Positions 28,466-38,780 are shown, counted from the first letter of the stretch. The stretch: DNA of 64,000 nucleotides from Pseudomonas sp. IB20 (GCF_009707325.1 NZ_CP046103.1:558001-622000), one strand, 5' to 3'. Notes: generated by a model from the sequence alone, not told the origin. Translations and numbers: made by a program.

Positions 28466-29743
28466 ATGTCTGCTGCCAAATCTATCGATATCAAGAAAAG
28501 TGTGGTCGATACGGTCCTCGCCGGGCTGATTTCGTTGATCGTGTTCGGTCCGATCGTCGGCTTGGTACTCGACGGCTACAGCTTCAACCTGCAACCGGCG
28601 CGCGTGGCCATTCTGGTCGCCATCGTGATGGCCGGCCGTTTTGCCTTAAGCCTGTTCCTGCAAACCCCCAAGGGCGTGAAGATTCTGCAGGGGTTCGAGA
28701 GCAGCAGCTCCGGCGTGCACGTGCTGCCGCCGGACTACAAGTCGCGACTGCGCTGGATCATCCCGGCGCTGATCGTGATCGCCATCGTGTTCCCGATCTT
28801 CGCCAACAAGTACTTGCTCACCGTGGTCATCCTCGGGCTGATCTACGTGTTGCTCGGCCTGGGCCTGAACATCGTGGTCGGCTTGGCCGGCTTGCTCGAC
28901 CTGGGTTACGTGGCGTTCTACGCCATCGGCGCCTACGGCTTGGCGTTGGGTTATCAATACCTGGGCCTGGGCTTCTGGAGCGTACTGCCACTGGCGGCCA
29001 TCGCAGCGGCGTTAGCGGGGTGCATACTCGGCTTCCCGGTGCTACGAATGCACGGTGACTATTTGGCCATCGTGACCTTGGGCTTCGGTGAAATCATCCG
29101 GCTGGTGCTGAATAACTGGCTGTCGTTTACCGGTGGCCCGAACGGTATGCCGGTGCCTTCGCCGACGTTCCTGGGCCTTGAGTTCGGGCGTAAAGCCAAG
29201 GAGGGTGGGATTCCGTTCCACGAGTTCTTCGGCCTCGATTACAACCCCAACATCAAGTTCATGTTTATCTACATCGTGCTGTTCCTGGTGGTCCTGGCCG
29301 TGCTGTACATCAAGCATCGCCTGACCCGCATGCCGGTCGGCCGCGCCTGGGAAGCCTTGCGCGAAGATGAAATCGCCTGCCGTTCCATGGGCCTGAACCA
29401 CGTACTGGTCAAGCTCTTGGCCTTCACCATCGGCGCGTCCACGGCGGGTCTTGCCGGGGTGTTTTTTGCCAGCTATCAAGGCTTCGTCAACCCGTCGTCG
29501 TTCACCTTCTTCGAGTCGGCGCTGATTCTGGCCATCGTGGTATTGGGCGGTATGGGCTCGACGGTCGGCGTGGTGATTGCGGCCTTCGTATTGACCGTGG
29601 CGCCGGAACTGCTGCGCAGCTTCTCCGAGTACCGCGTGCTGCTGTTTGGCGTATTGATGGTGGTGATGATGATCTGGCGGCCACGCGGCCTGATCCGGAT
29701 CAGCCGTACCGGTGTGACACCACGTAAAGGAGTGGCGCCATGA
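28466..29743 (+). CDS. braE: High-affinity branched-chain amino acid ABC transporter permease (LivM type)
   Basis: A 425-aa permease. The first ~110 residues are an extra N-terminal domain seen in Pseudomonas LivM proteins, and the permease core then shows GLNIVVGLAGLLDLGYVAF and AWEALREDEIACRSMGLN, the loop that contacts the ATPase. The ATG follows braD by 2 bp and the stop overlaps braF (ATGA). Confidence 0.95.
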   Translation: MSAAKSIDIKKSVVDTVLAGLISLIVFGPIVGLVLDGYSFNLQPARVAILVAIVMAGRFALSLFLQTPKGVKILQGFESSSSGVHVLPPDYKSRLRWIIPALIVIAIVFPIFANKYLLTVVILGLIYVLLGLGLNIVVGLAGLLDLGYVAFYAIGAYGLALGYQYLGLGFWSVLPLAAIAAALAGCILGFPVLRMHGDYLAIVTLGFGEIIRLVLNNWLSFTGGPNGMPVPSPTFLGLEFGRKAKEGGIPFHEFFGLDYNPNIKFMFIYIVLFLVVLAVLYIKHRLTRMPVGRAWEALREDEIACRSMGLNHVLVKLLAFTIGASTAGLAGVFFASYQGFVNPSSFTFFESALILAIVVLGGMGSTVGVVIAAFVLTVAPELLRSFSEYRVLLFGVLMVVMMIWRPRGLIRISRTGVTPRKGVAP

Positions 29744-30615
29744 GCAAAGAAGTCGTGCTCTCCGTCGAACATTTGATGATGCACTTCGGTGGCATCAAGG
29801 CCTTGAGCGATGTGAGCCTCAAGGTCGAACGCAACTCGATCTTCGCCTTGATCGGCCCCAACGGCGCCGGCAAGACCACGGTGTTCAACTGCCTCACCGG
29901 CTTCTACAAAGCCAGTGGCGGCAAGATCGAACTCAGCATACGCGGCAAGCAGACCAACGTGATTCAGTTGCTCGGCGAACGCTTCAAAGCTGTCGACTTC
30001 GTGTCGCCCAAAAGCTTCTTCAGCCGCGTGTACTACAAGATGTTCGGCGGCACCCACCTGGTGAACCGTGCAGGCTTGGCGCGGACCTTCCAGAACATTC
30101 GCCTGTTCAAGGAAATGTCGGTGCTGGAAAACCTGCTGGTGGCCCAGCACATGTGGGTCAACCGCAACATGCTCGCCGGTATCCTCAATACCAAGGGCTA
30201 CCGCAAGGCCGAAAGCGATGCGCTCGACCACGCCTTCTACTGGTTGGAAGTGGTGGACCTGGTGGACTGCGCCAACCGCCTGGCCGGCGAGCTTTCCTAC
30301 GGCCAGCAGCGCCGCCTGGAAATCGCCCGTGCCATGTGCACCCGGCCGCAGATCATCTGCCTGGACGAACCGGCAGCCGGCCTTAACCCGCAGGAAACCG
30401 AAGCGCTCAGCGCGATGATTCGCCTGCTGCGCGACGAACACGACCTCACGGTGGTGCTGATCGAACACGACATGGGCATGGTGATGAGTATTTCCGACCA
30501 CATCGTGGTGCTCGACCACGGCAACGTGATCGCCGAAGGTGGCCCGGAAGCGATCCGCAACGACCCGAAAGTGATTGCCGCCTACCTGGGCGCAGACGAA
30601 GAGGAGCTGGTATGA
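29740..30615 (+). CDS. braF: Branched-chain amino acid ABC transporter ATPase (LivG type)
   Basis: A 291-aa ATPase with Walker A GPNGAGKTT near 39-47, the ABC signature LSYGQQRRLEIARAM near 186-200 and Walker B IICLDEPAAGL. LivG proteins carry an insert between Walker A and the signature, seen here as the KAVDFVSPKSFFSRVYYKMF region. The start overlaps the braE stop and the stop overlaps braG. Confidence 0.95.
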   Translation: MSKEVVLSVEHLMMHFGGIKALSDVSLKVERNSIFALIGPNGAGKTTVFNCLTGFYKASGGKIELSIRGKQTNVIQLLGERFKAVDFVSPKSFFSRVYYKMFGGTHLVNRAGLARTFQNIRLFKEMSVLENLLVAQHMWVNRNMLAGILNTKGYRKAESDALDHAFYWLEVVDLVDCANRLAGELSYGQQRRLEIARAMCTRPQIICLDEPAAGLNPQETEALSAMIRLLRDEHDLTVVLIEHDMGMVMSISDHIVVLDHGNVIAEGGPEAIRNDPKVIAAYLGADEEELV

Positions 30616-31328
30616 GTGCACCTATCCTCGAAATGAAGGACCTGGACGTGTTTTACGGCCCGATCCAGGCCCTGAAAAAAGTCTCGCTGCACATCAACGA
30701 AGGCGAAACCGTCAGCCTGATCGGCTCCAACGGCGCGGGTAAATCCACGCTGCTGATGTCGATCTTCGGCCAGCCTCGGGCTGAGTCCGGGCAGATTCTC
30801 TATAACGGCGTCGACATTACCCACAAGTCGTCCCACTACATCGCCTCCAACGGCATTGCGCAGTCGCCGGAAGGGCGGCGGGTGTTCCCCGACATGACCG
30901 TCGAGGAAAACCTGTTGATGGGCACCATTCCGATTGGTGACAAATTCGCCCAGGAAGATATGCAGCGCATGTTCGAGCTGTTCCCTCGGCTCAAGGAACG
31001 GCGCACCCAGCGCGCCATGACCATGTCTGGCGGTGAGCAGCAAATGCTCGCCATCGCTCGCGCGCTGATGAGCCGGCCCAAGCTGTTGCTGCTGGACGAA
31101 CCGAGCCTGGGCTTAGCGCCGATTGTGGTGAAGCAGATCTTCGCCACCCTGCGTGAACTGGCGGCCACTGGCATGACGATCTTCCTGGTGGAGCAGAACG
31201 CGAACCATGCGTTGCGCTTGTCTGACCGGGCTTACGTGATGGTTAACGGCGAGATTCGCCTGACGGGCACGGGTAAGGAGTTGCTGGTGAACGAGGAAGT
31301 GCGCAACGCCTACCTCGGCGGGCACTGA
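30612..31328 (+). CDS. braG: Branched-chain amino acid ABC transporter ATPase (LivF type)
   Basis: A 238-aa ATPase with Walker A GSNGAGKST near 38-46, the signature MSGGEQQMLAIARAL near 137-151 and Walker B LLLLDEPSLGLAP. It pairs with braF. The final codons (EVRNAYLGGH-stop) are inside a perfect 128-bp tandem duplication, so a second copy of the tail follows. Confidence 0.95.
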   Translation: MSAPILEMKDLDVFYGPIQALKKVSLHINEGETVSLIGSNGAGKSTLLMSIFGQPRAESGQILYNGVDITHKSSHYIASNGIAQSPEGRRVFPDMTVEENLLMGTIPIGDKFAQEDMQRMFELFPRLKERRTQRAMTMSGGEQQMLAIARALMSRPKLLLLDEPSLGLAPIVVKQIFATLRELAATGMTIFLVEQNANHALRLSDRAYVMVNGEIRLTGTGKELLVNEEVRNAYLGGH

Positions 31329-31551
31329 TCTGAAGGCTTGATGCAATAACCCATGTGGGAACCGGCTGCCACATAAAGCCGGTTCCCACACTTGTTTTTA
31401 GGGGTGTCCACAGGCTCCCCGGCGAAGTGCGCAACGCCTACCTCGGCGGGCACTGATCTGAAGGCTTGATGCAATAACCCATGTGGGAACCGGCTGCCAC
31501 ATAAAGCCGGTTCCCACACTTGTTTTTAGGGGTGTCCACAGGCTCCCCGGC
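31296..31551. repeat. Perfect 128-bp tandem duplication of the braG end plus REP
   Basis: 31296-31423 and 31424-31551 are identical. Each copy contains the last 11 codons of braG with the stop and a hairpin-forming GTGGGAACCGGCTGCCACAT/GCCGGTTCCCACAC element, then GGGGTGTCCACAGGCTCC. The second coding fragment is a non-functional tail. Confidence 0.9.
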
Positions 31552-31555
31552 AAAT

Positions 31556-32031
31556 TGTGGAAAACAAATCCAGCCGCCCTCCAAAGCGCGACATATAGCC
31601 GCCGCAAATCCCTGTTTTGTCACAGTTTTGACTTGTCCCCATTCGCTGTGGAACCGGCTGTGGGTAACGTGGGAGTAGCTGGCTGAAAGCCTTTAACCAC
31701 GTGGCTTGTAGCGTTGTGGTTGTTTTATGATCAGCTGGTTTTTCGAGACCGATCAAGGGTTTTGTCAACCTGTTTAAAGACACAGGTATATGACCGATTT
31801 ATGTTCCCCAGCCTGTGGATAAGTCTGTGACTAAACTCTGGAAAGACTGCCACAGAGGCCGGAATGACTGGCCTGGAGCCATCGCTCAGATTTTCCCTCT
31901 TTACAAGGGGCTACATACGCCCCGCCCAAGGTCAAGCAAAAAACTTTCTAAAACTGCCTACAGGCCTTGCACACAGCGGCTTTTGGCTTTTTACATTTGC
32001 CCCCAAAGACTGTGGGCGCAGCTGTGGATAA
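31556..32031 (+). other. Gene-free region with clustered DnaA boxes
   Basis: Within 476 bp there are three matches to the DnaA box TTWTNCACA, read on this strand as TGTGNAWAA: TGTGGAAAA at 31556, TGTGGATAA at 31814 and TGTGGATAA at 32023. There are also one-mismatch sites at 31659 (TGTGGGTAA) and 31826 (TGTGACTAA). All point the same way. TGATCAGCTG occurs on both sides (31728 and 32092), and A/T-rich runs lie between. No credible gene or terminator was found from 31551 to 32193. This resembles a DnaA-binding locus such as a titration or reactivation site. It is not the chromosomal origin neighbourhood (no dnaA, rpmH or gidA). Confidence 0.5.
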
Positions 32032-32145
32032 CCTGCGCGCATATGGCTGCAGGCCACGGTGTATAAGGCTCTGCTCGGGGTGGTTAAAAAATGATCAGCT
32101 GTACATGAAGTTGTGTGCTTAGCGGTTGCCGCAATCGCGGCGTAA

Positions 32146-32961
<816 letters not shown>

Positions 32962-32972
32962 GACCGAGTTGC

Positions 32973-33053
32973 GGCCATCGCGGGCAAGTCCGGCTCCCAC
33001 ATTTTGACCGTGTGAACCCGATCAAATGTGGGAGCTGGCTTGCCTGCGAAGGC
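32973..33053. repeat. REPIN (inverted REP pair)
   Basis: CCATCGCGGGCAAGTCCGGC at the left and ATGTGGGAGCTGGCTTGCCT at the right, with a loop of about 25 bp. The two arms are of slightly different subtypes. It lies between the SDR and the cation transporter. Confidence 0.8.
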
Positions 33054-33143
33054 GTCAAATCGGCCAAAACAAGACATAAGGTACACTCCACTCCGGAAAA
33101 CCCCTCCGCGCTGTGCGGTTTAAAGGTTTTGACGGGAGGAAAT

Positions 33144-34049
33144 GTGAGTAACCGAGGTGAGCAGGCACTGCTCAAACAATCGACCATCCTGATGTTCGCT
33201 GTAGCGATCGCCGGGATTGTCACGGGTATGATGTCTGGCGCCCAATCCATTCTATTCGACGGCTTTTTCTCGCTGATCGCCACCGCCATCAAGGTGTTGA
33301 TGCTGATCACGGCCAAGCTGATCGCAAAGAAAAGCAACGAGCGCTTCCAGTTCGGCTACTGGCACTTGGAGCCGATGGTATTGCTGATCGAAGGCAGCTT
33401 TTTGCTGCTGATCGCCATCTACGCGTTTCTCAACGGCGTGTTCGGCATTATCAATGGCGGGCGCGAGATCGAGCTAGGGCTGGTGATCGTTTACGCGGCG
33501 GTGTTTACCGTCGTCGAATTCGGCTACTTCTTCTACGTGCGCTACCGCAATCGCAAACTGAAATCCTCGCTGATCCAGTTCGACAACATCAGCTGGCTGG
33601 TGGACGCGATGCTCTCGGTGGGCTTGCTGATCAGCTTTCTTGCCGCGCTGTTGCTCAAGTCTCAAGGCTATGGCGAGTGGGCGGTGTATGTCGACCCACT
33701 GATTCTGATCCTGTTGGCCCTGAGCATGCTGGCGCCGGCGTTCAAGATCCTGCGCCCGGCGTTGCGCGAAGTGCTGGGGATTGCCCCGGACCACTTGGAC
33801 GACAAGGTGCGCGAAGTGATGGACGCGGCCCAGGCCAAGCATGGTTTCGACGACTACGTGTCCTACGTGCAAAAGCACGGGCGGGCGCGGTTTATCGAGA
33901 TTCATGTGGTGTTGCCGACGGATTACCCGGTGGGCAGCGTCGCAACCCTTGATGGGTTGCGCGAAGAGATATCCACAGGGCTCGGTACGCCGGATGCGGC
34001 GCGCTGGCTGACGATCAGTTTTACAGGGGATCGCAAGTGGATTGCGTGA
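33144..34049 (+). CDS. Cation diffusion facilitator family transporter
   Basis: A 301-aa CDF-type protein with six hydrophobic segments. The first helices include TGMMSGAQSILFDGFFSLIAT, where the family's metal-coordinating Asp is expected (FDGFFSL). The C-terminal ~90 residues form the cytoplasmic domain (GFDDYVSYVQKHGRARFIEIHV). I placed the start at the GTG at 33144, with GGGAGGAAAT just upstream. The upstream in-frame ATG at 33012 lies inside the REPIN. It probably exports zinc, iron or a similar divalent metal; specificity cannot be read. Confidence 0.85.
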   Translation: MSNRGEQALLKQSTILMFAVAIAGIVTGMMSGAQSILFDGFFSLIATAIKVLMLITAKLIAKKSNERFQFGYWHLEPMVLLIEGSFLLLIAIYAFLNGVFGIINGGREIELGLVIVYAAVFTVVEFGYFFYVRYRNRKLKSSLIQFDNISWLVDAMLSVGLLISFLAALLLKSQGYGEWAVYVDPLILILLALSMLAPAFKILRPALREVLGIAPDHLDDKVREVMDAAQAKHGFDDYVSYVQKHGRARFIEIHVVLPTDYPVGSVATLDGLREEISTGLGTPDAARWLTISFTGDRKWIA

Positions 34050-34072
34050 TGGTCAGTTAGACCGAGGTGAGG

Positions 34073-34151
34073 CTATCGCAGGCAAGCCAGCTCCCACAGT
34101 TAACCGCATTCCAACGGTTGGACGCGGTCAAGTGTGGGGGCGGGCTTGTCG
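34073..34151. repeat. REPIN (inverted REP pair)
   Basis: CTATCGCAGGCAAGCCAGCT and GTGTGGGGGCGGGCTTG face each other in the convergent gap between the cation transporter and the AGE-family gene. Confidence 0.8.
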
Positions 34152-34164
34152 ACAGGTCGCACCG

Positions 34165-35289
34165 CTACGATAGGGCCTTTGAGGTCAGCCCCTGATAGCA
34201 GGTCGCCAAGTGATACGGCGTAGTAGACGGCATATCCCGTCGGCTCACGGCGCCCTTGGCATCCAGGCACTCATGCCAACCCTTTTCATGCAGGAAGTGC
34301 TGTTGCAGCGCCAGCAATTGGCGTTGCAGCACCGCCTCACTCTCAGGCCGTAAGGTCAGTGCCCGCAGGTATTCCGCCTGGGCCCAGATCCGTTGAGTGC
34401 CATCACGCACCGTGCCGTCCAGGGCAAGCATGCCGCTGACCGCGCCGCTCAATTTATCCACACCCTTAAGCTCGGCGTAGGCAAATGCCCGCGTCAACGA
34501 GGCATGCAGCGGCGTGCCGCGCAGTACGTCTGAAGACTCGAGCAAAAAGAACCATTCGAACTGGTGGCCCGGCTCAAACCAGTTATCCACAGCGCCCAGC
34601 GGCTTTTCCATCATCACGCCGTGCTGGCGGTCGATGAAGCGCTTCTGCATGGCGGTGGCGAGGTCCAGCAGCGCATCTTGCGTGACGGCGTCTTCACGCA
34701 CTGCCAGCGTGGCGAGAAAGCCTTCGGCCAGGTGCATCAGCGGGTTTTGCAGCGGGCCGGACTTGAGGGACGACCAATTGCGTTCCAACACCGCTTCGTA
34801 CAGGCCGTCGCCGGTGGCGAAGCGTTCGGCGACCACTTCCAGGGCTGCGTCGAGCACCGACTCCACCAATGGCTCACGCACTTTGGCCCAGTAATGGGCG
34901 CAGGCGAAGATGATGAAGGCGTGGGTGTAGAGGTCTTTGCGCTTATCCAGCGGCTTGCCGTGGGCGTCGATGCTGTAGAACCAACCACCGTGCTCGGCGT
35001 CGTGGAAGTGCCGCTGCAGGGAACGGAACAGCGCCGCCGCGCGCTCTTCGACAAAGGTTGCACCGGGCTCGCCGATCAGGCTGGCGAACAGGTACAACTG
35101 CCGGGCACAGGCCATCGCGCGGTAGCGTTGCGGGGGCAATGGCTGGTGATCGGCGTCCAGCGCCTCATAGGGCAACGCCAACTCGGCATTCCAGCCCGGG
35201 CCCTGCCAGAGCGGCACGATCAGGTCATGGAAGTGCGTGAGCACGGCGTTCAACGAAGGCTGGGAGGCGGAACTTGGAGCGATGGGCAT
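34165..35289 (-). CDS. AGE-family sugar epimerase/isomerase
   Basis: A 374-aa (alpha/alpha)6-barrel protein of the N-acylglucosamine 2-epimerase family. Conserved features include RYRAMACARQLYLFA, DLYTHAFIIFACAHYW (catalytic His region), EPGHQFEWFFLL and IWAQAEYLRAL. These patterns fit the mannose/YihS-type aldose-ketose isomerase group more than true GlcNAc epimerases. It is monocistronic on the minus strand. The substrate is inferred from family only. Confidence 0.82.
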   Translation of the reverse strand: MPIAPSSASQPSLNAVLTHFHDLIVPLWQGPGWNAELALPYEALDADHQPLPPQRYRAMACARQLYLFASLIGEPGATFVEERAAALFRSLQRHFHDAEHGGWFYSIDAHGKPLDKRKDLYTHAFIIFACAHYWAKVREPLVESVLDAALEVVAERFATGDGLYEAVLERNWSSLKSGPLQNPLMHLAEGFLATLAVREDAVTQDALLDLATAMQKRFIDRQHGVMMEKPLGAVDNWFEPGHQFEWFFLLESSDVLRGTPLHASLTRAFAYAELKGVDKLSGAVSGMLALDGTVRDGTQRIWAQAEYLRALTLRPESEAVLQRQLLALQQHFLHEKGWHECLDAKGAVSRRDMPSTTPYHLATCYQGLTSKALS

Positions 35290-35337
35290 CGGCTGGCGTC
35301 GTCACGGCAGGGGTGTAGGCGCGCATGGTAGCAGGCT

Positions 35338-35444
35338 GATCGTTCCCACGCTCTGCGTGGGAATGCATTTTGTGACGCTCTGCGTCGTGCTTTGGGACGC
35401 GGAGCGTCCTGGGCGGCGTTCCCACGCAGAGCGTGGGAACGATC
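35338..35444. repeat. Palindromic intergenic element, GATCGTTCCCACGC type (copy 2 of 3)
   Basis: Starts GATCGTTCCCACGCTCTGCG and ends with the exact inverse, with inner arms GACGCTCTGCGTC and GGACGCGGAGCGTCC. It is the best preserved of the three copies and lies between the AGE-family gene and hupE. Confidence 0.85.
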
Positions 35445-35448
35445 AAGG

Positions 35449-36021
35449 TTAGCCCGCCAACAACCAAACCCCAGTCGCCGCCGAAGCCGCTCCAGCCACC
35501 CGCACCAGCGGCGCTGCGGCCGCCGGCAGGAAGCGCACTACGGCATAACCCGCCGCATGCAGAACCGCCGTCGCGCCCACAAACCCAGCCGCATACGCCC
35601 ACGGGCTGGACATGTCCGGCAGTTCCAGGCCATGCGCCACGCCATGGAACAACGCAAACAGCGCTGTAGCACCCACCGCCACAAACAGCGGCGGCCGCAC
35701 CGCCAGCGCCACTGCCAGGCCCAGCGCCAGCACCGAGGCAGCAATCCCGCTCTCCAGCGCCGGCAATTGCAGGCCTTCAAAGCCCAGCAGGCCGCCAATC
35801 AGCATGGTGCCGACAAAGGTGCAAGGCAGGGCCCAGCGCGCGTTGCCTTTTTGCTGCGCCGCCCACAGGCCGACCGCGACCATAGCCAGTAAGTGATCAA
35901 TACCGCCCAACGGGTGGCTGATGCCGGCGACCAAACCATTATCACCATGCCCGGGGTGAGCGAAGGCGAGGGCTGGGGCGAGCAGCAGCGCAGCGGTTGC
36001 GAGAAATTTGTTGAGACTCAT
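35449..36021 (-). CDS. ureJ: HupE/UreJ family nickel permease
   Basis: A 190-aa membrane protein with a cleavable signal (MSLNKFLATAALLLAPALAF) followed by the family motif HPGHGDN...GISHPLGGIDHLLAM, whose His residues are implicated in nickel binding. About six hydrophobic segments. AAGGAGCC precedes the ATG. It is last in ureE-ureF-ureG-hupE and likely supplies nickel to urease. Confidence 0.88.
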   Translation of the reverse strand: MSLNKFLATAALLLAPALAFAHPGHGDNGLVAGISHPLGGIDHLLAMVAVGLWAAQQKGNARWALPCTFVGTMLIGGLLGFEGLQLPALESGIAASVLALGLAVALAVRPPLFVAVGATALFALFHGVAHGLELPDMSSPWAYAAGFVGATAVLHAAGYAVVRFLPAAAAPLVRVAGAASAATGVWLLAG

Positions 36022-36047
36022 GAACAGGCTCCTTTTTTAGGGTGGGA

Positions 36048-36662
36048 TCAGGCAGCAGTCAGCAGGCCCTGACGTTCGATAAAGGCGACGATTTCATCCA
36101 GGCCGACGCCAGTTTTCTGGTTGCTGAACACAAAGGGTTTGCCGTTGCGCATGCGCTGGGTGTCGCTGTTCATCAGCTCAAGCGAGGCGCCTACCAACGG
36201 CGCGAGGTCGATCTTGTTGATCACCAGCAAATCGGATTTGCAAATACCGGGCCCGCCTTTGCGTGGCAGCTTGTCGCCGGCCGATACATCGATCACATAG
36301 ATGGTCAGGTCTGACAGCTCCGGGCTGAACGTCGCCGACAGGTTGTCGCCGCCGGACTCCACCAGGATCAGGTCCAGGCCGGGGAAGCGGCGGTTGAGTT
36401 GGTCCACCGCCTCGAGGTTAATCGAGGCATCTTCGCGGATCGCCGTGTGCGGGCAGCCGCCGGTTTCCACGCCGATGATGCGTTCGGGCGCCAGGGCTTG
36501 GTTGCGCACCAGAAAGTCGGCGTCTTCGCGGGTGTAGATGTCGTTGGTCACCACGGCCAAGTTGTAGCGATCGCGCAAGGCCAGGCACAGCGCCAAGGTC
36601 AGGGCCGTCTTGCCGGAGCCCACCGGGCCGCCGATGCCGACACGCAAAGGTTGTGTGTTCAT
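36048..36662 (-). CDS. ureG: Urease accessory GTPase UreG
   Basis: A 204-aa SIMIBI GTPase that drives nickel delivery to urease. P-loop [11 protein letters not shown] near 11-21, the CPH nickel-binding motif in [15 protein letters not shown], and NKIDLAP (guanine specificity). I set the start at the ATG at 36662, preceded by GGAG; a TTG 12 bp upstream lies in the ribosome-binding site. It is 23 bp after ureF. Confidence 0.96.
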   Translation of the reverse strand: MNTQPLRVGIGGPVGSGKTALTLALCLALRDRYNLAVVTNDIYTREDADFLVRNQALAPERIIGVETGGCPHTAIREDASINLEAVDQLNRRFPGLDLILVESGGDNLSATFSPELSDLTIYVIDVSAGDKLPRKGGPGICKSDLLVINKIDLAPLVGASLELMNSDTQRMRNGKPFVFSNQKTGVGLDEIVAFIERQGLLTAA

Positions 36663-36685
36663 GTGCTTCTCCAAAATTTAAGGCC

Positions 36686-37360
36686 CTAGCTACGAAACAA
36701 GCGGCTGTACTGGCGCTCATGGGCCATGCACGCCAGGGACAGGCCGAACGCGGCGCTGCCGAAATGGTTGGGGTCGATGCGGCCGGCGTCTTGCTGGGCT
36801 TGTTGCAACAGCGGCAGCAGTTCGCTGGTCAGGCGCTGGGCGGCCTGCTGGCCCAACGGCAACGTCTTCATCAATACGGCGAGTTGGTTTTCCAGCCAGC
36901 TCCACAGCCAAGCGGCGAGGGCGTCATCCGGGCTGATGTGCCAGGCGCGCGCCGCCAGGGCCCAGCCCAGGGCCAGGTGCGGTTCGGCGCATTGCTGCAC
37001 AAATGTACGCGCGGCGTCGTCCAGTTCCGGCAAGCCATTGAGCAGTTGTTGCAGGGAGTAGCCCATTTGCCGGCTCTCCTGATACAGCTCGCGGGTCTCG
37101 CGGCTGGCGCGATGTTCTTCGCACAATTGCGCCAGATGCGGCCAGTCTTCATCCGCCGCCGCGCGGCAATGGGCGAGCAGCAATGGCGCTTCGAAACGCG
37201 CAAGGTTGAGCAGCAACTGGTCGCTGACCCAGCGTCGCGCACTGGCGGCATCCTTGACGCGGCCATTGTCCACGGCCATTTCCAGGCCTTGGGAATAGCT
37301 GTAGCCGCCAATCGGCAATTGCGGACTGGCCAGGCGCAACAGCGCCCAGGCTGGGTTCAT
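36686..37360 (-). CDS. ureF: Urease accessory protein UreF
   Basis: A 224-aa all-helical UreF that bridges UreD and UreG. The conserved opening [20 protein letters not shown] and the C-terminal [17 protein letters not shown] are present. Its ATG overlaps the ureE stop (ATGA), so the genes are coupled. Confidence 0.95.
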   Translation of the reverse strand: MNPAWALLRLASPQLPIGGYSYSQGLEMAVDNGRVKDAASARRWVSDQLLLNLARFEAPLLLAHCRAAADEDWPHLAQLCEEHRASRETRELYQESRQMGYSLQQLLNGLPELDDAARTFVQQCAEPHLALGWALAARAWHISPDDALAAWLWSWLENQLAVLMKTLPLGQQAAQRLTSELLPLLQQAQQDAGRIDPNHFGSAAFGLSLACMAHERQYSRLFRS

Positions 37361-37857
37361 AGACGTACGCCGAACTGGTGCAGCTTGGGCGGGTAGTTGA
37401 AGTCTTCATCGCCGTGGCGGGAATGGTGATGACCACCGCCATAGGCGCCGTGTTCCGGCTGGAACGGCGCTTCGAGGGTTTCTGTGTGAGCCCCTAGCTG
37501 TTCGAGCATGGCCTTGAGCACATAGTCATCAAGCAGGCGCAGCCAGCCGTCGCCGACTTGCAGGGCGACATGGCGGTTGCCGAGGTGATAAGCCGCGCGG
37601 GTCAGTTCAAACGCGTTGCTGCAGGTGACGTGTAGCAGGTGTTCAGGGCGGGCAACGACGCGTACGACACGTCCGTCTTCAGCCTGTAGGCATTCGCCAT
37701 CGTGCAACGGCGGCTGGCCGCGCTCCAGAAACAGGCCGACGTCTTCACCGTCGGCACTGAAACAGCGCAGGCGGCTTTTGCTGCGTGCTTCGAAGTTCAG
37801 CAGCAGTTCAGCGGCCCAGAGGGCTTGGGGGGCGATTCGGCGGTGGATCACCAGCAT
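37357..37857 (-). CDS. ureE: Urease nickel chaperone UreE
   Basis: A 166-aa UreE. The N-terminal domain (about 1-75) is followed by the metal-binding domain with the expected His ([12 protein letters not shown]) and a His-rich C-terminal segment ([12 protein letters not shown]) that binds extra nickel. I chose the ATG at 37857, which starts at [20 protein letters not shown]; the longer reading frame from 37953 would add an unlikely hydrophobic extension. First gene of the ureEFG-hupE block. Confidence 0.93.
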   Translation of the reverse strand: MLVIHRRIAPQALWAAELLLNFEARSKSRLRCFSADGEDVGLFLERGQPPLHDGECLQAEDGRVVRVVARPEHLLHVTCSNAFELTRAAYHLGNRHVALQVGDGWLRLLDDYVLKAMLEQLGAHTETLEAPFQPEHGAYGGGHHHSRHGDEDFNYPPKLHQFGVRL

Positions 37858-38147
37858 CAGGAGGCTTCCAGCTATGAGCGATAAAAGAGCTAGAGCAAGG
37901 GGCTTGCCAACCGCACGTGCGAATGGGAAAACCCTGTAGGCAAGCATGGGCATGCCACCGAATAGGGCGTCAGTTGATTCCTACGGCGCATCCAAATGGT
38001 GCGTGATTGAATTTATAGCACCGGATGTGGGCGTTTTGCGTTGAGTTCTACTGAGTGCAGCATGAAATTTCTTTCATCTGATTCGCACTGATTCTGGAAA
38101 AAAAACTACACCAGCGCCAAACGCTTCCACCCGTAGGGCTGATCGGC

Positions 38148-38780
38148 TTACTCGGTGCTGCCCAGGCCTTGCCAGTGCTTGAGGCCGATAAAGATAAAGC
38201 GCAGTTGCTGGGTGATTTTCGCCTGAGGCGTGAGATGGGCAGGCAGGGCCTGGGCCGGCGGGTCAATGATGTCGGGCAGGGTGGCGAACACGCTCTTGAC
38301 GATCAGGTCTGCCATTACGTGCAAGCCTTCGGCATCCAGGTGCTGGAGCTTGGGCATCAGTGTGAGGTCGGCCGCCAAGTCGCTGGTGATGTCTTCGCGC
38401 AAGGCGCCGATGGCTTGGCGCACAGCCAGGCAGCCACCGTATTGTTCGCGGGCCAGGAACAGGAACTGCGAGCGGTTGGCCGAGACCACATCCAGAAAGA
38501 TCCGTACGGACGCATCAATGATGCCGCCCATCACGAACTCGTTGTGGCGCACCAGGCGAATCGTGGCGCGGAAGGTCTGGCCGACTTCACTGACCAATAC
38601 CAACCCCAACTGGTCCATGTCGTCAAAATGACGATAGAACCCGGTCGGCACGATCCCGGCGGTCTTGGCCACTTCGCGCAGGCTCAGGCTGCCGAACCCA
38701 CGGCCACACTCCATCAGATGGCGGGCTGCGTCCATCAGGGCGAGGCGGGTCTGTTGCTTCTGTTCGGCGCGGGGCAGCAT
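38148..38780 (-). CDS. desT: TetR-family fatty acid regulator, DesT-like
   Basis: A 210-aa TetR protein with the helix-turn-helix at about 12-58 (GSLSLREVAKTAGIVPTGFYRHF). Its overall sequence and its position beside ureE match DesT of P. aeruginosa, a sensor of the acyl-CoA saturated/unsaturated balance related to FabR. The acyl-CoA desaturase genes that DesT controls in P. aeruginosa are not adjacent here. The 290 bp between this gene and ureE hold no visible gene. Confidence 0.75.
   Translation of the reverse strand: MLPRAEQKQQTRLALMDAARHLMECGRGFGSLSLREVAKTAGIVPTGFYRHFDDMDQLGLVLVSEVGQTFRATIRLVRHNEFVMGGIIDASVRIFLDVVSANRSQFLFLAREQYGGCLAVRQAIGALREDITSDLAADLTLMPKLQHLDAEGLHVMADLIVKSVFATLPDIIDPPAQALPAHLTPQAKITQQLRFIFIGLKHWQGLGSTE

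Noticed and set aside
31556..32031. Chromosomal replication origin
   Set aside because: DnaA boxes are present but the conserved oriC neighbours (dnaA, dnaN, rpmH, gidA) are absent, so a secondary DnaA-binding site is more likely.
31815..32066. 83-codon plus-strand frame in the DnaA-box region
   Set aside because: No ribosome-binding site, unusual composition, and it spans both perfect DnaA boxes.
37858..37953. N-terminal extension of ureE
   Set aside because: It would add a hydrophobic helix unknown in UreE; MLVIHRR is the usual start.
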